Positions 16,914 through 25,460 of a stretch of DNA of 30,867 bases are shown here, piece by piece. A program made the position numbers and the translations under genes. The first letter of the stretch is position 1. Every line of letters begins with the position of its first letter. The DNA comes from GCA-2718035 sp964435285 (GTDB taxonomy: Bacteria; Bacteroidota; Bacteroidia; Flavobacteriales; TMED113). The notes beneath the pieces were generated by a model. The model was given only the letters and a program-made list of their open reading frames with translations, was not told the DNA's origin and made no database searches. The stretch spans positions 1 to 30,867 of the forward strand of contig CAYSYA010000014.1 of NCBI GenBank assembly GCA_964435285.1, written 5' to 3'.

Positions 16914-16981
16914 AAGAGAAAAAATTTAATTATACAATGTAAAAAATAAATATGTAATTTAGATATATTCAAAGTAAAAAA

Positions 16982-17791
16982 ATGTCAATTATTACACTTA
17001 CTTCAGATTATGGAACTAAAGACCACTTTATAAGTAGTGTTAAGGGATTTATATATGCAAATTCTAAATCTGTTAATATAGTTGATATAAGCCATGAAAT
17101 TGATCCATTTAATATAGGGCAATGTGCTTATATTTTTAGAAATTCATATCCTAATTTTGCTGATAATACAATACATATTATAGGTTTAGATTCTGAAATA
17201 AGCGGTGAAAAAAAACATGTAATCGCGAAAGTAAACAATCAATACTTCATAGGAACTGACAACGGAGTTTTCTCTATAATTTTTCAATCAAAAAAAATTG
17301 AAAAAATTATACAAATTGAATTTAATAATGAGCTTAAAGATTCTCGTTTTCCTATGTTACATATTTTTGCAAGAATAGCATGCCAAATTACAGATGGAAT
17401 CGAAATTGAAAAGTTTGGAAAACAAATTTCATCATTTATGTACAATAAAGTAAGTCAACCTATAATTAAAATAGATGATTTTGATAAGAAAAGAACTATT
17501 GTAGCTGAAATAATTTATATAGATAGATTTGGTAATGCAATAACAAATATTTCAAAAGATTTTTTTTCAAAAAATATTCAAGACAAAGCTTTCACGATTC
17601 TAGTGAGGAGAAATCAAAAAATTCAAGTTATTTCCAAAAAATACAGTGATGTCGAAGAAGGAGATATTTTAGCAATCTTTAATTCAGCTGAATTATTAGA
17701 AATCTCAATAATGAGAAGAAATACTAGCGAAATTGGAGCAAATAAATTACTTGGAATAAATGAAAAAGATAGTATATTGATAGACTTTTAA
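16982..17791 (+). CDS. DUF62 / SAM hydroxide adenosyltransferase-like protein
   Basis: A 269-aa member of the fluorinase/chlorinase-like DUF62 family, whose typical members hydrolyse S-adenosylmethionine to adenosine and methionine. It has the N-terminal LTSDYG, VDISHEIDPFNI (34-45), GLDSEISG (68-75), TDNGVFS (92-98) and RFGNAITNI in the C-terminal domain. At the family's H-G-R-D position it reads FPMLHIF (123-129), and the Arg of the usual D-R-H triad appears as Lys near 77-78. My memory is that flavobacterial homologues also lack HGRD there, so this may be a clade with changed chemistry. It starts at ATG 16982 and is followed by gldF after 5 nt. Confidence 0.85.
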   Translation: MSIITLTSDYGTKDHFISSVKGFIYANSKSVNIVDISHEIDPFNIGQCAYIFRNSYPNFADNTIHIIGLDSEISGEKKHVIAKVNNQYFIGTDNGVFSIIFQSKKIEKIIQIEFNNELKDSRFPMLHIFARIACQITDGIEIEKFGKQISSFMYNKVSQPIIKIDDFDKKRTIVAEIIYIDRFGNAITNISKDFFSKNIQDKAFTILVRRNQKIQVISKKYSDVEEGDILAIFNSAELLEISIMRRNTSEIGANKLLGINEKDSILIDF

Positions 17792-17796
17792 AACAT

Positions 17797-18507
17797 ATGA
17801 AAGCAATTTTAATTAAAGAACTTAGAAATTTTTTCAATTCACCATCTACTTACTTAATAATTGGATTTTTTTTATCAATTACTGGTTTGATCATTTGGAT
17901 ATTTCCTGATCCTGCTCCAAATATTTTAAGCTCTGGAATTGCTAATCTTTCTAATTTTTTCGAACTCGTTCCATTATTACTATTACTTTTAACTCCTTTA
18001 TTAACAATGGGAGTTATTTCAGAAGAAAAAAAAAGTAAAACAATAGAGCTAATTTTAACTAAGCCAATTAATGAAAAAAATATAATTATTGCTAAATTTC
18101 TTGCATGCCTTATATATATTATAATCACTTTCCTTCCTACATTAATATATGTATTTTGTATTAACGATTTGAGTAAAGAAAATCTTGATATAGCTCAGAT
18201 TGTAACTGGATATTTTGGTTTATTATTAATTAGCTCTTTTTTTATCTCTATAGGTATTTTTTACTCAGCATTATCTAAAAAACAAATTATAGCATTTATA
18301 TTAACTTTTATTACTATTCTTTTTATGGTTGAAGGAGTTGAAATGATTAAAAAAATGGAGGTTTTAGAATTCCTAAGTTTATTTAGTGTTAATGAAAGAT
18401 TTGAAGGATTTAAAAAAGGAATAATTGACATTAAAGACATTATGTTTTTTATGTCAATGACCTTTCTTTTTATTTTTGTATCAATTGAAATTTTAAAAGA
18501 AAGATAA
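17797..18507 (+). CDS. gldF: gliding motility ABC transporter permease GldF
   Basis: A 236-aa integral membrane protein with about six hydrophobic helices. It begins MKAILIKELRNFFNSPSTYLI and carries the family block LLTPLLTMGVISEEKKSKTIELILTKP, in which the acidic/basic stretch faces the ATPase. In the gliding/T9SS literature GldF and GldG form an ABC transporter with the ATPase GldA; no gldA is in this window. Start is ATG at 17797; the stop overlaps the gldG ATG by one base (TAATG). Operon with gldG and the DUF4340 lipoprotein. Confidence 0.95.
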   Translation: MKAILIKELRNFFNSPSTYLIIGFFLSITGLIIWIFPDPAPNILSSGIANLSNFFELVPLLLLLLTPLLTMGVISEEKKSKTIELILTKPINEKNIIIAKFLACLIYIIITFLPTLIYVFCINDLSKENLDIAQIVTGYFGLLLISSFFISIGIFYSALSKKQIIAFILTFITILFMVEGVEMIKKMEVLEFLSLFSVNERFEGFKKGIIDIKDIMFFMSMTFLFIFVSIEILKER

Positions 18508-20333
18508 TGAAGAATAACTTTTTTTTAAAAATTTTTAGTGTAGTATTACTAGTTCTATTATTCAATTTCTTAATAGTCCAAATTGGTCACAGTAGATTAG
18601 ATTTAACAAGTGAAAAAAAATATACATTATCTAAACAAACTAAAAATATTTTAAAGTCAATTGATGATAGAATATATTTTAAAATATATTTTACTGGTAA
18701 GTTATTTACACCAGAATTAAAAAGCTTAAAAAAAGAAATTGATCAACTGTTATCTGAGTTTAAATACTACAACAAATTAATCGATTATGAATTTATTGAC
18801 TTGTACTCAATAAATAAAAAAGAAAATTTAAACAAAAAAATTTATGAACTTTCACAAAATAATGTCAATTGGACTTTTCACCCAAAATTGAAGGATCAGT
18901 TTATAATTTGGGGTGCTGAAATTAGTTATAAAACAAATTATGAAGGAACTGTTTCTTTTTTAAATGATCTCGATAAAGAATGGCCAATTGAATGTGCAGG
19001 AGAAAATGATAATTTAACAAATTGTATATACGAAAATTACGCTGAAAGATGTCTGAATCATTTAGAATTTAGTTTAATTAAATCGATTAAAAATGCGTTA
19101 AATCACCATGAGAAAAAGAAGAAGATTGGTATAATAGGCGGACATGGAGAAAATAATGGAGATTGGATTTATTCTTTAAAGAAAAATCTAAGAACTAAAG
19201 AAAATTATATTGTAACTGATACAATTATGATTCATCAATCAAATGAATTTTCTGAGTTATATGACGTAATTGATGGAGATAATACAGATTATAAATATAA
19301 TTTATCAGACTTTGATTGCCTAATAATTAACAACCCGTCTGACTCAATTTTTTTCCTAGAAAAAATAATTTTGGATCAATATATAATGAATGGAGGAAAA
19401 ACATTTTGGTTGATTAAAGGTTCACAAACAAATATAGATAGCCTACAAAAAAACCCTCAGATCCCAGTAGTAGAACGAAATATTAATATAAGAAATATGC
19501 TATATAAATATGGAGTTAGAATTAATTCAAACATAGCTAGAGATTATAATAATTCAGGAATCAAGCTAACAGAGTACAGTACAGGACTTTTATTGCCATT
19601 TCCTTGGGATTATTTTCCTGTTGTCAGTGGCAAAAATAATCATAAAATTTCAAGGGGAATTGGAAATATTATGACCCAATTTCCTAGTACTATTGATACT
19701 ATCGAAAATAATATTTCTAAACACATTCTCTTACAAACATCAGAATATAGTACAACTTCAAACTTAATGGACGTTGTATCATTTAATGATGTTAATTTCA
19801 TGAATAATAAAGACCTATATAAAAAAAGAGAACTCATTTTGGGTGTTTTATTAGAGGGGGAATTTAATTCAAATTTTAAAAATAGAATTCCTGAAACTTA
19901 TAAAGAAAAATTAAATTTTATTGACAAGTGTAATAAGAAAAACAAAATGATAGTCATAAGTGATGGAAATTTTATAACAAACCAAATAGGAAGAAGTAAG
20001 CAATCTAGACTTTTAGAACTAGACAAAAATAATAGATTATTTGTAACCCCAGAGTTAAAAATACCTTTAGCATTAGGATACGACAGGAATTCTTTCAAAA
20101 AATATAATAATTTATATTTAGCTCTCAATTCTTTAAATTATTTACTTGAAGAAGAACAAGAAAACTATTTATTTGAAATTAGAAAAAAAGAAACCAAAAT
20201 TAACAAACTTGACAAAGTATTATTAGAAGAAAGAAGTGAAAAGTGGAAAATAATTAATCTGACAGTTCCACTTTTATATGTTTTAATTATATTTTTAACA
20301 TCCTATTTCTTAAGACGCATGAAATACAATTAA
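18507..20333 (+). CDS. gldG: gliding motility ABC transporter auxiliary protein GldG
   Basis: A 608-aa membrane-anchored protein of the GldG family (ABC-type uncharacterised transport, auxiliary component). An N-terminal transmembrane helix (about 8-27) is followed by SRLDLTSEKKYTLSKQTK, a large extracytoplasmic domain (IGIIGGHGEN around 208-217, FDCLIINNPSD, GKTFWLIKG) and a C-terminal helix (about 580-602) ending in RRMKYN. It is a little longer than the roughly 560 aa I expect. A Cys-containing stretch (CAGENDNLTNCIYENYAERC, about 170-190) may be a local insertion or a disulfide region. Overlaps gldF by 1 nt; one base separates it from the next gene. Confidence 0.94.
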   Translation: MKNNFFLKIFSVVLLVLLFNFLIVQIGHSRLDLTSEKKYTLSKQTKNILKSIDDRIYFKIYFTGKLFTPELKSLKKEIDQLLSEFKYYNKLIDYEFIDLYSINKKENLNKKIYELSQNNVNWTFHPKLKDQFIIWGAEISYKTNYEGTVSFLNDLDKEWPIECAGENDNLTNCIYENYAERCLNHLEFSLIKSIKNALNHHEKKKKIGIIGGHGENNGDWIYSLKKNLRTKENYIVTDTIMIHQSNEFSELYDVIDGDNTDYKYNLSDFDCLIINNPSDSIFFLEKIILDQYIMNGGKTFWLIKGSQTNIDSLQKNPQIPVVERNINIRNMLYKYGVRINSNIARDYNNSGIKLTEYSTGLLLPFPWDYFPVVSGKNNHKISRGIGNIMTQFPSTIDTIENNISKHILLQTSEYSTTSNLMDVVSFNDVNFMNNKDLYKKRELILGVLLEGEFNSNFKNRIPETYKEKLNFIDKCNKKNKMIVISDGNFITNQIGRSKQSRLLELDKNNRLFVTPELKIPLALGYDRNSFKKYNNLYLALNSLNYLLEEEQENYLFEIRKKETKINKLDKVLLEERSEKWKIINLTVPLLYVLIIFLTSYFLRRMKYN

Positions 20334-20334
20334 A

Positions 20335-21231
20335 ATGAAAAAAATAATCTTACCATTAATTACAATTATTTTCTTTTCCTGCTCTCATGAAAAATTAACA
20401 GATAAAAGAAATTTTTCTATTAATAATATTGAAGCCATTGATTATATCGAAATAAAAAACAAAACTCCAAAAGAAGTTATTTTAAAAAAAGAAAACGAAG
20501 TTTGGAAATTGAAAAATGGATTTGCTGTTAAAAAAGAAGCAATAAATTATTTACTTGAAACCTTAAGAGATATTGAAATCAAGAGACCAGTTGCTGTAAA
20601 TGAAAAAGAAAATATACTTAAAAGAATGAGTATCCAAAGAACAAAAGTTAGTTTATATTCAAATGAAAAAAAAATAAAAACTATATATGTTGGAGGAAAT
20701 ACACAAGATCAGCTGGGAACTTATATGATTCTTGAAGATTCCAGTGAACCATACGTTGTTTCTATTCCTGGGTTTAATGGATATTTAAGTTCTAGATTTT
20801 CTTGCGAAGAAAATGATTGGAAAGATAAAATAATCTTTAATTATGATGATAATGAAATTGAGAGTGTTCATTTAAATTACAGAGATACAATACATTCTTT
20901 TAAAATTTATTCAGATGATAGTTCTTCAAATAAATACTTCTCTAATTTTAAAAATATTTCAAGTGAAAAATTTTTAAAAAATAATAGAGATTTTAATATT
21001 GAAGAAATTATAAAAAGAAATCCCATTTTTGACATTTCACTTAATTTGAAAAATGGCAAAAAAATAGAACTAATAGGTTTTGAGAAAAAGAGTTCCTTAA
21101 GAGGAAGAACAAGTATTAAAGACTATGATACGGAAAGATTTTATGGTTTATTTAATGGAGAATTAATTTTAATACAATATAAACAATTCAAAAATATTTT
21201 AATAAAGAGAAAAGATTTATTGACTTTTTAA
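20335..21231 (+). CDS. DUF4340 domain lipoprotein
   Basis: A 298-aa lipoprotein with a DUF4340-like domain, typically found directly after gldFG. The signal peptide ends in IFFSC, giving lipidated C16. The next residues (SHEK) are not acidic, unlike the surface lipoprotein at 6401-7894, so a periplasm-facing location is more likely. The domain shows WKLKNGFAVKKEAINYLLETL (56-76), the start of a repeated DUF4340 pattern, and VGGNTQDQLGTYM. The function is unknown; the operon with gldF and gldG suggests a part in the same transporter. The stop codon lies within the terminator hairpin at 21210-21241. Confidence 0.85.
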   Translation: MKKIILPLITIIFFSCSHEKLTDKRNFSINNIEAIDYIEIKNKTPKEVILKKENEVWKLKNGFAVKKEAINYLLETLRDIEIKRPVAVNEKENILKRMSIQRTKVSLYSNEKKIKTIYVGGNTQDQLGTYMILEDSSEPYVVSIPGFNGYLSSRFSCEENDWKDKIIFNYDDNEIESVHLNYRDTIHSFKIYSDDSSSNKYFSNFKNISSEKFLKNNRDFNIEEIIKRNPIFDISLNLKNGKKIELIGFEKKSSLRGRTSIKDYDTERFYGLFNGELILIQYKQFKNILIKRKDLLTF

Positions 21232-21241
21232 TAAATCTTTT
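21210..21241 (+). terminator. hairpin terminator of the gldFG operon, overlapping the stop codon
   Basis: A perfect 12-bp inverted repeat: AAAAGATTTATT (21210-21221), loop GACTTTTT, AATAAATCTTTT (21230-21241). The stop TAA (21229-21231) lies at the loop/right-arm boundary. The stem is AT-rich and is followed by T-rich sequence, so it is a weak intrinsic-type terminator. It separates the gldFG operon from dnaN. Confidence 0.6.
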
Positions 21242-21335
21242 AAATGTTGAAAATTTTTTAAAAAAAAAGAATTAAACAATCAAACTTTATTTAAATTTTT
21301 TCTAATATTTAATTTTAATTATTTAAATCCGTTTT

Positions 21336-22454
21336 ATGAAATTTATAATATCAAGCCAAACTTTGTTAAAGCATTTACAATTAATTTCTGGTGTTATTGC
21401 TCCGAATAACGCACTACCTATTTTAGAAAATTTTTTATTCGAAATTAATAACGAAAAACTAACACTGAGATCAACAGATTTAGACTGTACAATGGAAACA
21501 AATATTGGGATAGAATCTAACGATACAGGTACAATTGCTATAGATGCTAAAATGTTACTTGAATTTCTTAAGGCTTTCCCTGAACAACCACTAACATTCA
21601 TAGTAAATAATGAAAATAATATTGTTAAGGTAATTTCAGAAGATGGAGAATATAGTTTTAGTTTCTATGATGGAAATGAATTCCCTAAAACACCTACACT
21701 AAATAATGAAAAATCTATTACTATAAACTCGCAAGTATTTTTAAAAAGTATTACTCAAACTATATTTGCTGCAGGAAATGATGAATTAAGACCTGTAATG
21801 TCCGGAGTTTTTTGTGACGTTAGTTCAGGAAATATTAATTTTGTAGCAACTGATGCACATAAATTGATAAAACATAAAGTAAATGAACAAACCGAAGAAA
21901 AAACTTCTTTTATTCTACCAAAAAAACCATTAAACATCATTAAAAATATATTTTCAGATTACAATGAAGAAATTAAAATAAATTATGATGAATCTAATGC
22001 AATTTTTACATTTAATAATATTACAGTCTATTGTCGTTTAATTGATGGTAATTATCCAAATTACGAGCAAGTAATCCCAAAAGACAACCCCAATACATTA
22101 AATATTTTCAGATCTGTTCTAATTAGTGCTATAAAAAAAGTCATGCCTTTATCTAATAAAAGTACTAACCAAATAGTATTTGATATCAAGGGGAATTTAC
22201 TAAATGTTTCATCTGTAGATAATGATGTAAATAACAGTGCCTTAAGTGTTATTAAATCGAATCTAAAATATGAAGGAGAAGATTTAAAAATAGCATTCAA
22301 TGGAAAGTTTCTGTTAGAAATACTTCAATCGTTAAATCATGAAGAACTCATAATAAAATTAAATACACCTGCTAGGGCCGTTACAATAGAACCAGACGAT
22401 GAGATGAATAACACTATAGCTCTAATTATGCCTATTATGTTAACTGATGAATAG
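21336..22454 (+). CDS. dnaN: DNA polymerase III subunit beta (sliding clamp)
   Basis: A full-length beta clamp (372 aa) that encircles DNA and tethers polymerase III. Typical blocks are LQLISGVIAPNNALPILENF at the N-terminus, LRSTDLDCTMET, GTIAIDAKMLLEFLKAFP, RPVMSGVF, FVATDAHKLIKH, IDGNYPNYEQVIP and the C-terminal IMPIML that lines the peptide-binding pocket. Three clamp domains are complete. It starts at ATG 21336 after a 94-nt AT-rich gap without a TTTG-type promoter match. The gene order gldG...dnaN is one I recall from flavobacteria. The stop lies 2 bases from the end of the converging tRNA-Ser gene. No dnaA or origin-like boxes are visible nearby. Confidence 0.98.
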   Translation: MKFIISSQTLLKHLQLISGVIAPNNALPILENFLFEINNEKLTLRSTDLDCTMETNIGIESNDTGTIAIDAKMLLEFLKAFPEQPLTFIVNNENNIVKVISEDGEYSFSFYDGNEFPKTPTLNNEKSITINSQVFLKSITQTIFAAGNDELRPVMSGVFCDVSSGNINFVATDAHKLIKHKVNEQTEEKTSFILPKKPLNIIKNIFSDYNEEIKINYDESNAIFTFNNITVYCRLIDGNYPNYEQVIPKDNPNTLNIFRSVLISAIKKVMPLSNKSTNQIVFDIKGNLLNVSSVDNDVNNSALSVIKSNLKYEGEDLKIAFNGKFLLEILQSLNHEELIIKLNTPARAVTIEPDDEMNNTIALIMPIMLTDE

Positions 22455-22456
22455 TG

Positions 22457-22541
22457 CGGAGAGAGAGGGATTCGAACCCCCGGTACCTTTCGGTACAATG
22501 GTTTTCAAGACCACCGCATTCGACCACTCTGCCATCTCTCC
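22457..22541 (-). tRNA. tRNA-Ser (anticodon UGA)
   Basis: An 85-nt class II tRNA on the minus strand. The acceptor stem is GGAGAGA (22541-22535) with TCTCTCC (22464-22458) and discriminator G at 22457. The anticodon loop CTTGAAA gives anticodon TGA (22507-22505). A long variable arm (GTACCGAAAGGTAC) and a T-loop GTTCGAATC are present. The 3' CCA is not encoded. It converges on dnaN with only 2 bases between. Confidence 0.97.
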
Positions 22542-22704
22542 AAAGTATTAATTACTTACCTGTTAATATACAGTAAATATAATTAAGAAGCGTAAAATTA
22601 ATTAATTTATTAATATCTTCAACTTAATTTCAAATCCATTTTAAATATAATAGTAAATAAATATATTTTTAAACTTCTCTTAAAAACCATAAAAAAAAAA
22701 AAAA

Positions 22705-23514
22705 TTGAAATACCTTTTTAAAATATTATCAAAAATTTCAATTGATAAACTATATTTTCTCTCAAGAATTCTAAATAATGTTCTATATTTCATATTTCCA
22801 TACAGAAGTAAAGTAATAAATAAAAACCTCAAAAAAATCTATCCAAAAAATTCTAAAAAAGAAATTAAAAAACTAAAAAAAAAATTTTACAAATTTCTAA
22901 CAGACACAATATTTGAAACCATCAAACTTTTAGATTTTAATATAGATGACATAAAAAAAAGAGTAACACTAAAAAATTCTCAAATAATTCTAAGAAACCA
23001 AAACAAAAAAAATATAATTATTGTTTCAAGTCATTATTCTAATTGGGAGTGGTTATTTGCAAGAATAACTATATTGACTAACAAAAAGATATACGCTGTT
23101 TATAAACCTCTTAAAAACAATTTTTTTAACAATTTAATATTAAAAATAAGAAGTAAATTTGGAGCAGTAATGTTAAATAAATCAAAAGCTGGAAAATATA
23201 TAATTCAAAATAAGAAAAATTCTAAAACATATTTTTTTCTTTCAGATCAAGTACCAGAAAACCTTAATAATGTTTATGAAACATTGTTTATGAATACTCA
23301 TACAACATTTTCAACTGGAGTTGAAAAACTAAGTAAAAAGATAAACTCTATCGTTGTATATGCAAAAATGAAAAAAATAAAACAAGGATATTTTAGTGTT
23401 GAATTTTTTGAATTAAATAATAATATAACTGAACAATGCGTTGAATATCTTGAAAAAAGCATTACTGAAAAACCTGAATTTTGGTTATGGTCACACAATA
23501 GATGGAAAAGATGA
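22705..23514 (+). CDS. lipid A biosynthesis acyltransferase (LpxL/HtrB family)
   Basis: A 269-aa inner-membrane acyltransferase that adds secondary acyl chains to lipid A. The catalytic H-x4-E motif is H110-E115 in SSHYSNWEW; further blocks are FFLSDQVPE (207-215 region) and the C-terminal FWLWSHNRWKR that ends the family. The protein is strongly Lys-rich and slightly short (family about 290). The start is TTG (22705-22707) right after a run of 14 A; no Met lies in the first 150 residues. It overlaps the glycosyltransferase gene by 4 nt (ATGA), so both are probably made together for LPS or glycolipid. Confidence 0.88.
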   Translation: MKYLFKILSKISIDKLYFLSRILNNVLYFIFPYRSKVINKNLKKIYPKNSKKEIKKLKKKFYKFLTDTIFETIKLLDFNIDDIKKRVTLKNSQIILRNQNKKNIIIVSSHYSNWEWLFARITILTNKKIYAVYKPLKNNFFNNLILKIRSKFGAVMLNKSKAGKYIIQNKKNSKTYFFLSDQVPENLNNVYETLFMNTHTTFSTGVEKLSKKINSIVVYAKMKKIKQGYFSVEFFELNNNITEQCVEYLEKSITEKPEFWLWSHNRWKR

Positions 23515-24536
23515 AAAAAGTATGTGTAGCAATTATAAACTGGAATGGATTGCATTGGTTAAAAAATACAATCCCCATTATTGAAAAATACAGCAAAGAA
23601 GCTGATATTGTTGTAATTGATAACAATTCTATCGATGGATCAAAACAATTTTTAAAAACTAATTATAAAAAAATTAAAATTATTACGCATGAAAAAAATT
23701 ATGGATTTGCTGAAGGTTATAATAGAGCAATAAAAAAAATTAAAAATAAGTACATCTTATTAATAAATAATGATGTTATTGTTACTAAAAACTGGATAAA
23801 TCCATTATTAAATTTTCTTGAATTAAATAAAGAATTTTCTGTAGTTCAACCAAAAATTTTAAACCTTAATAAAAAAAACTACTTTGAATATTCAGGTGCT
23901 GCAGGTGGATTTATAGATTACTTTGGTATTCCATTTTGCAGAGGGAGAATTGGTGATGTGATTGAAAAAGATTATGGACAATATAATCACTCAAGTAAAA
24001 TTTTTTGGGCCTCTGGAACTTGTGTTTTAATTGATAGAAAAACATTTATAACTGTTGGGGGGTTTGATAAACAATTTTTTATGCATCAGGAAGAAATAGA
24101 CTTATGTTGGAGAATTCAAGGAATTGGAAAAGTTATAGGATATTGCCCCAATAGTAAAGTTTTTCATTACGGAGGCGGAACATTAGCTACTAATAATTAT
24201 AAAAAAACTTTTTATAATCACAGGAATAATTTAATTATGTTATTTAAAAACTTACCGATTTTCGACTTGATTATTGTGTTAATTAATAGAATAATAATAG
24301 ATTTTTTTATTTCTCTGAGCTATTTATTTAAGCTTAATTTTTTATCTTTTCTTGCAACATATATAGCTTACTTATCATTTTTAACTTTAATACCAAAATA
24401 TATTTTTATAAATCATAGAAAAAGTGAAATCAGACAAGGAATTCATAAAAAAATATATGGTAAATATAACATAAGTATTGTTTTACTTAAAGTTCTAAAA
24501 TTTGATAAATTTTCTAAAATTTTTAAAATCAATTAA
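23511..24536 (+). CDS. GT2 family glycosyltransferase, membrane-anchored
   Basis: A 341-aa inverting glycosyltransferase (GT-A fold), similar to rhamnosyltransferase/WbbL-like enzymes of surface polysaccharide. It has AIINWNG (7-13), VVIDNNSIDGS, NYGFAEGYNRAI, LLINNDV (the DXD-like site) and HQEEIDLCWRI (acceptor/catalytic region). Two hydrophobic helices lie in the last 90 residues. I prefer ATG 23511, which forms the ATGA overlap with the acyltransferase stop and gives MKKVCVAIINWNG; an in-frame ATG at 23502 would add three residues. The stop shares TTAA with the converging DUF58 gene. Donor and acceptor sugars are not predictable. Confidence 0.9.
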   Translation: MKKVCVAIINWNGLHWLKNTIPIIEKYSKEADIVVIDNNSIDGSKQFLKTNYKKIKIITHEKNYGFAEGYNRAIKKIKNKYILLINNDVIVTKNWINPLLNFLELNKEFSVVQPKILNLNKKNYFEYSGAAGGFIDYFGIPFCRGRIGDVIEKDYGQYNHSSKIFWASGTCVLIDRKTFITVGGFDKQFFMHQEEIDLCWRIQGIGKVIGYCPNSKVFHYGGGTLATNNYKKTFYNHRNNLIMLFKNLPIFDLIIVLINRIIIDFFISLSYLFKLNFLSFLATYIAYLSFLTLIPKYIFINHRKSEIRQGIHKKIYGKYNISIVLLKVLKFDKFSKIFKIN

Positions 24537-25450
24537 TATAATTTCGTTCTTTTAATCAAATATGATTTTAACATTTGATGAAAACCCATGTTTAAATCTG
24601 CTAAATAATAATCAATTTTATTTTTAGATGCTTTTTCTTTGATTAAAGAAAAAAAAGCATCTTTTTCTAATTGAAATTGCTTCTTAATTTCACTTGGGTT
24701 TAGATTAATCTCTTCATTAGTTTCTAAATCGATGAATTTATAAAATCCTCTAGAAAATTCTAAATCTTTCTCAAAGTTGAGATCTGTAACATGAAACAGT
24801 ATTACTTCATGTTTATTATACTTTAAATTTTGAATACTTTGAAATAAATTATTTAAAGACTCTTCTGTTCCTTGAAAATCACTAAAAATCACAATCAGAG
24901 ATCTCTCTTTTACTAAATCAACCAAACTACTAATTGATTTAGAAAAATCAGTTTTAATACTTGTTTTTCTTTTCGTCTTTAGTTTCTTTTCGAGTTCATA
25001 GATGAGTTGAAAATAATGTTTTTTAGATGCTTTTGGGTTTCGATGAAAATCTAATGACTCTGAAAAAAGTGTAACGCCAAATGCATCTCTTTGCCTCATA
25101 AATAAGTTCATCAAACAAGCAGATGAAAGAATTGAAAATGTTAATTTATCTATTGATTTTTTTTCGTTAAATGGAAAGAACATTGAACTAGAAGAATCTA
25201 TGACTAAATGACATCTAAGATTTGTTTCTTCTACATATCTTTTAACGAACATTTTATCAGTTCTAGCAAACAACTTCCAATCTACATTTTTAATAGATTC
25301 ACCTTGATTATATATTCTGTGCTCAGCAAACTCTACTGAAAAACCATGAAAAGGACTTTTGTGAAGTCCTGTAATAAAACCCTCAACGACTTGCTTCGCA
25401 AAAAAATCTAAATTTTCTAAATAATTTATAGATTTAATATCTACATGCAT
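24533..25450 (-). CDS. DUF58 domain protein (vWA-like)
   Basis: A 305-aa cytoplasmic protein of the DUF58 family, related to the proteins that accompany MoxR-type ATPases and Bat proteins. The core is GLHKSPFHGFSVEF (28-41), EHRIYNQGESIKNVDWKLFARTDK (43-66), a MIDAS-like D-x-S-x-S (D85, S87, S89) and a Rossmann-like vWA remainder (SLIVIFSDF). It lies 10 nt after trxA, and the trxA promoter probably drives both. No moxR or bat gene is in the window, unlike the usual cluster. Its function is inferred from relatives only. Confidence 0.88.
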   Translation of the reverse strand: MHVDIKSINYLENLDFFAKQVVEGFITGLHKSPFHGFSVEFAEHRIYNQGESIKNVDWKLFARTDKMFVKRYVEETNLRCHLVIDSSSSMFFPFNEKKSIDKLTFSILSSACLMNLFMRQRDAFGVTLFSESLDFHRNPKASKKHYFQLIYELEKKLKTKRKTSIKTDFSKSISSLVDLVKERSLIVIFSDFQGTEESLNNLFQSIQNLKYNKHEVILFHVTDLNFEKDLEFSRGFYKFIDLETNEEINLNPSEIKKQFQLEKDAFFSLIKEKASKNKIDYYLADLNMGFHQMLKSYLIKRTKLY

Positions 25451-25460
25451 TAAAAGAATA

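Noticed and set aside
21242..21335. Replication origin next to dnaN.
   Set aside because: Only short AT-rich sequence; no dnaA gene and no DnaA-box-like cluster. dnaN is not an origin marker in flavobacteria.
22542..22704. Possible small RNA or attachment site behind the tRNA.
   Set aside because: AT-rich with no stable hairpin, repeat of the tRNA end, or ORF; no support.
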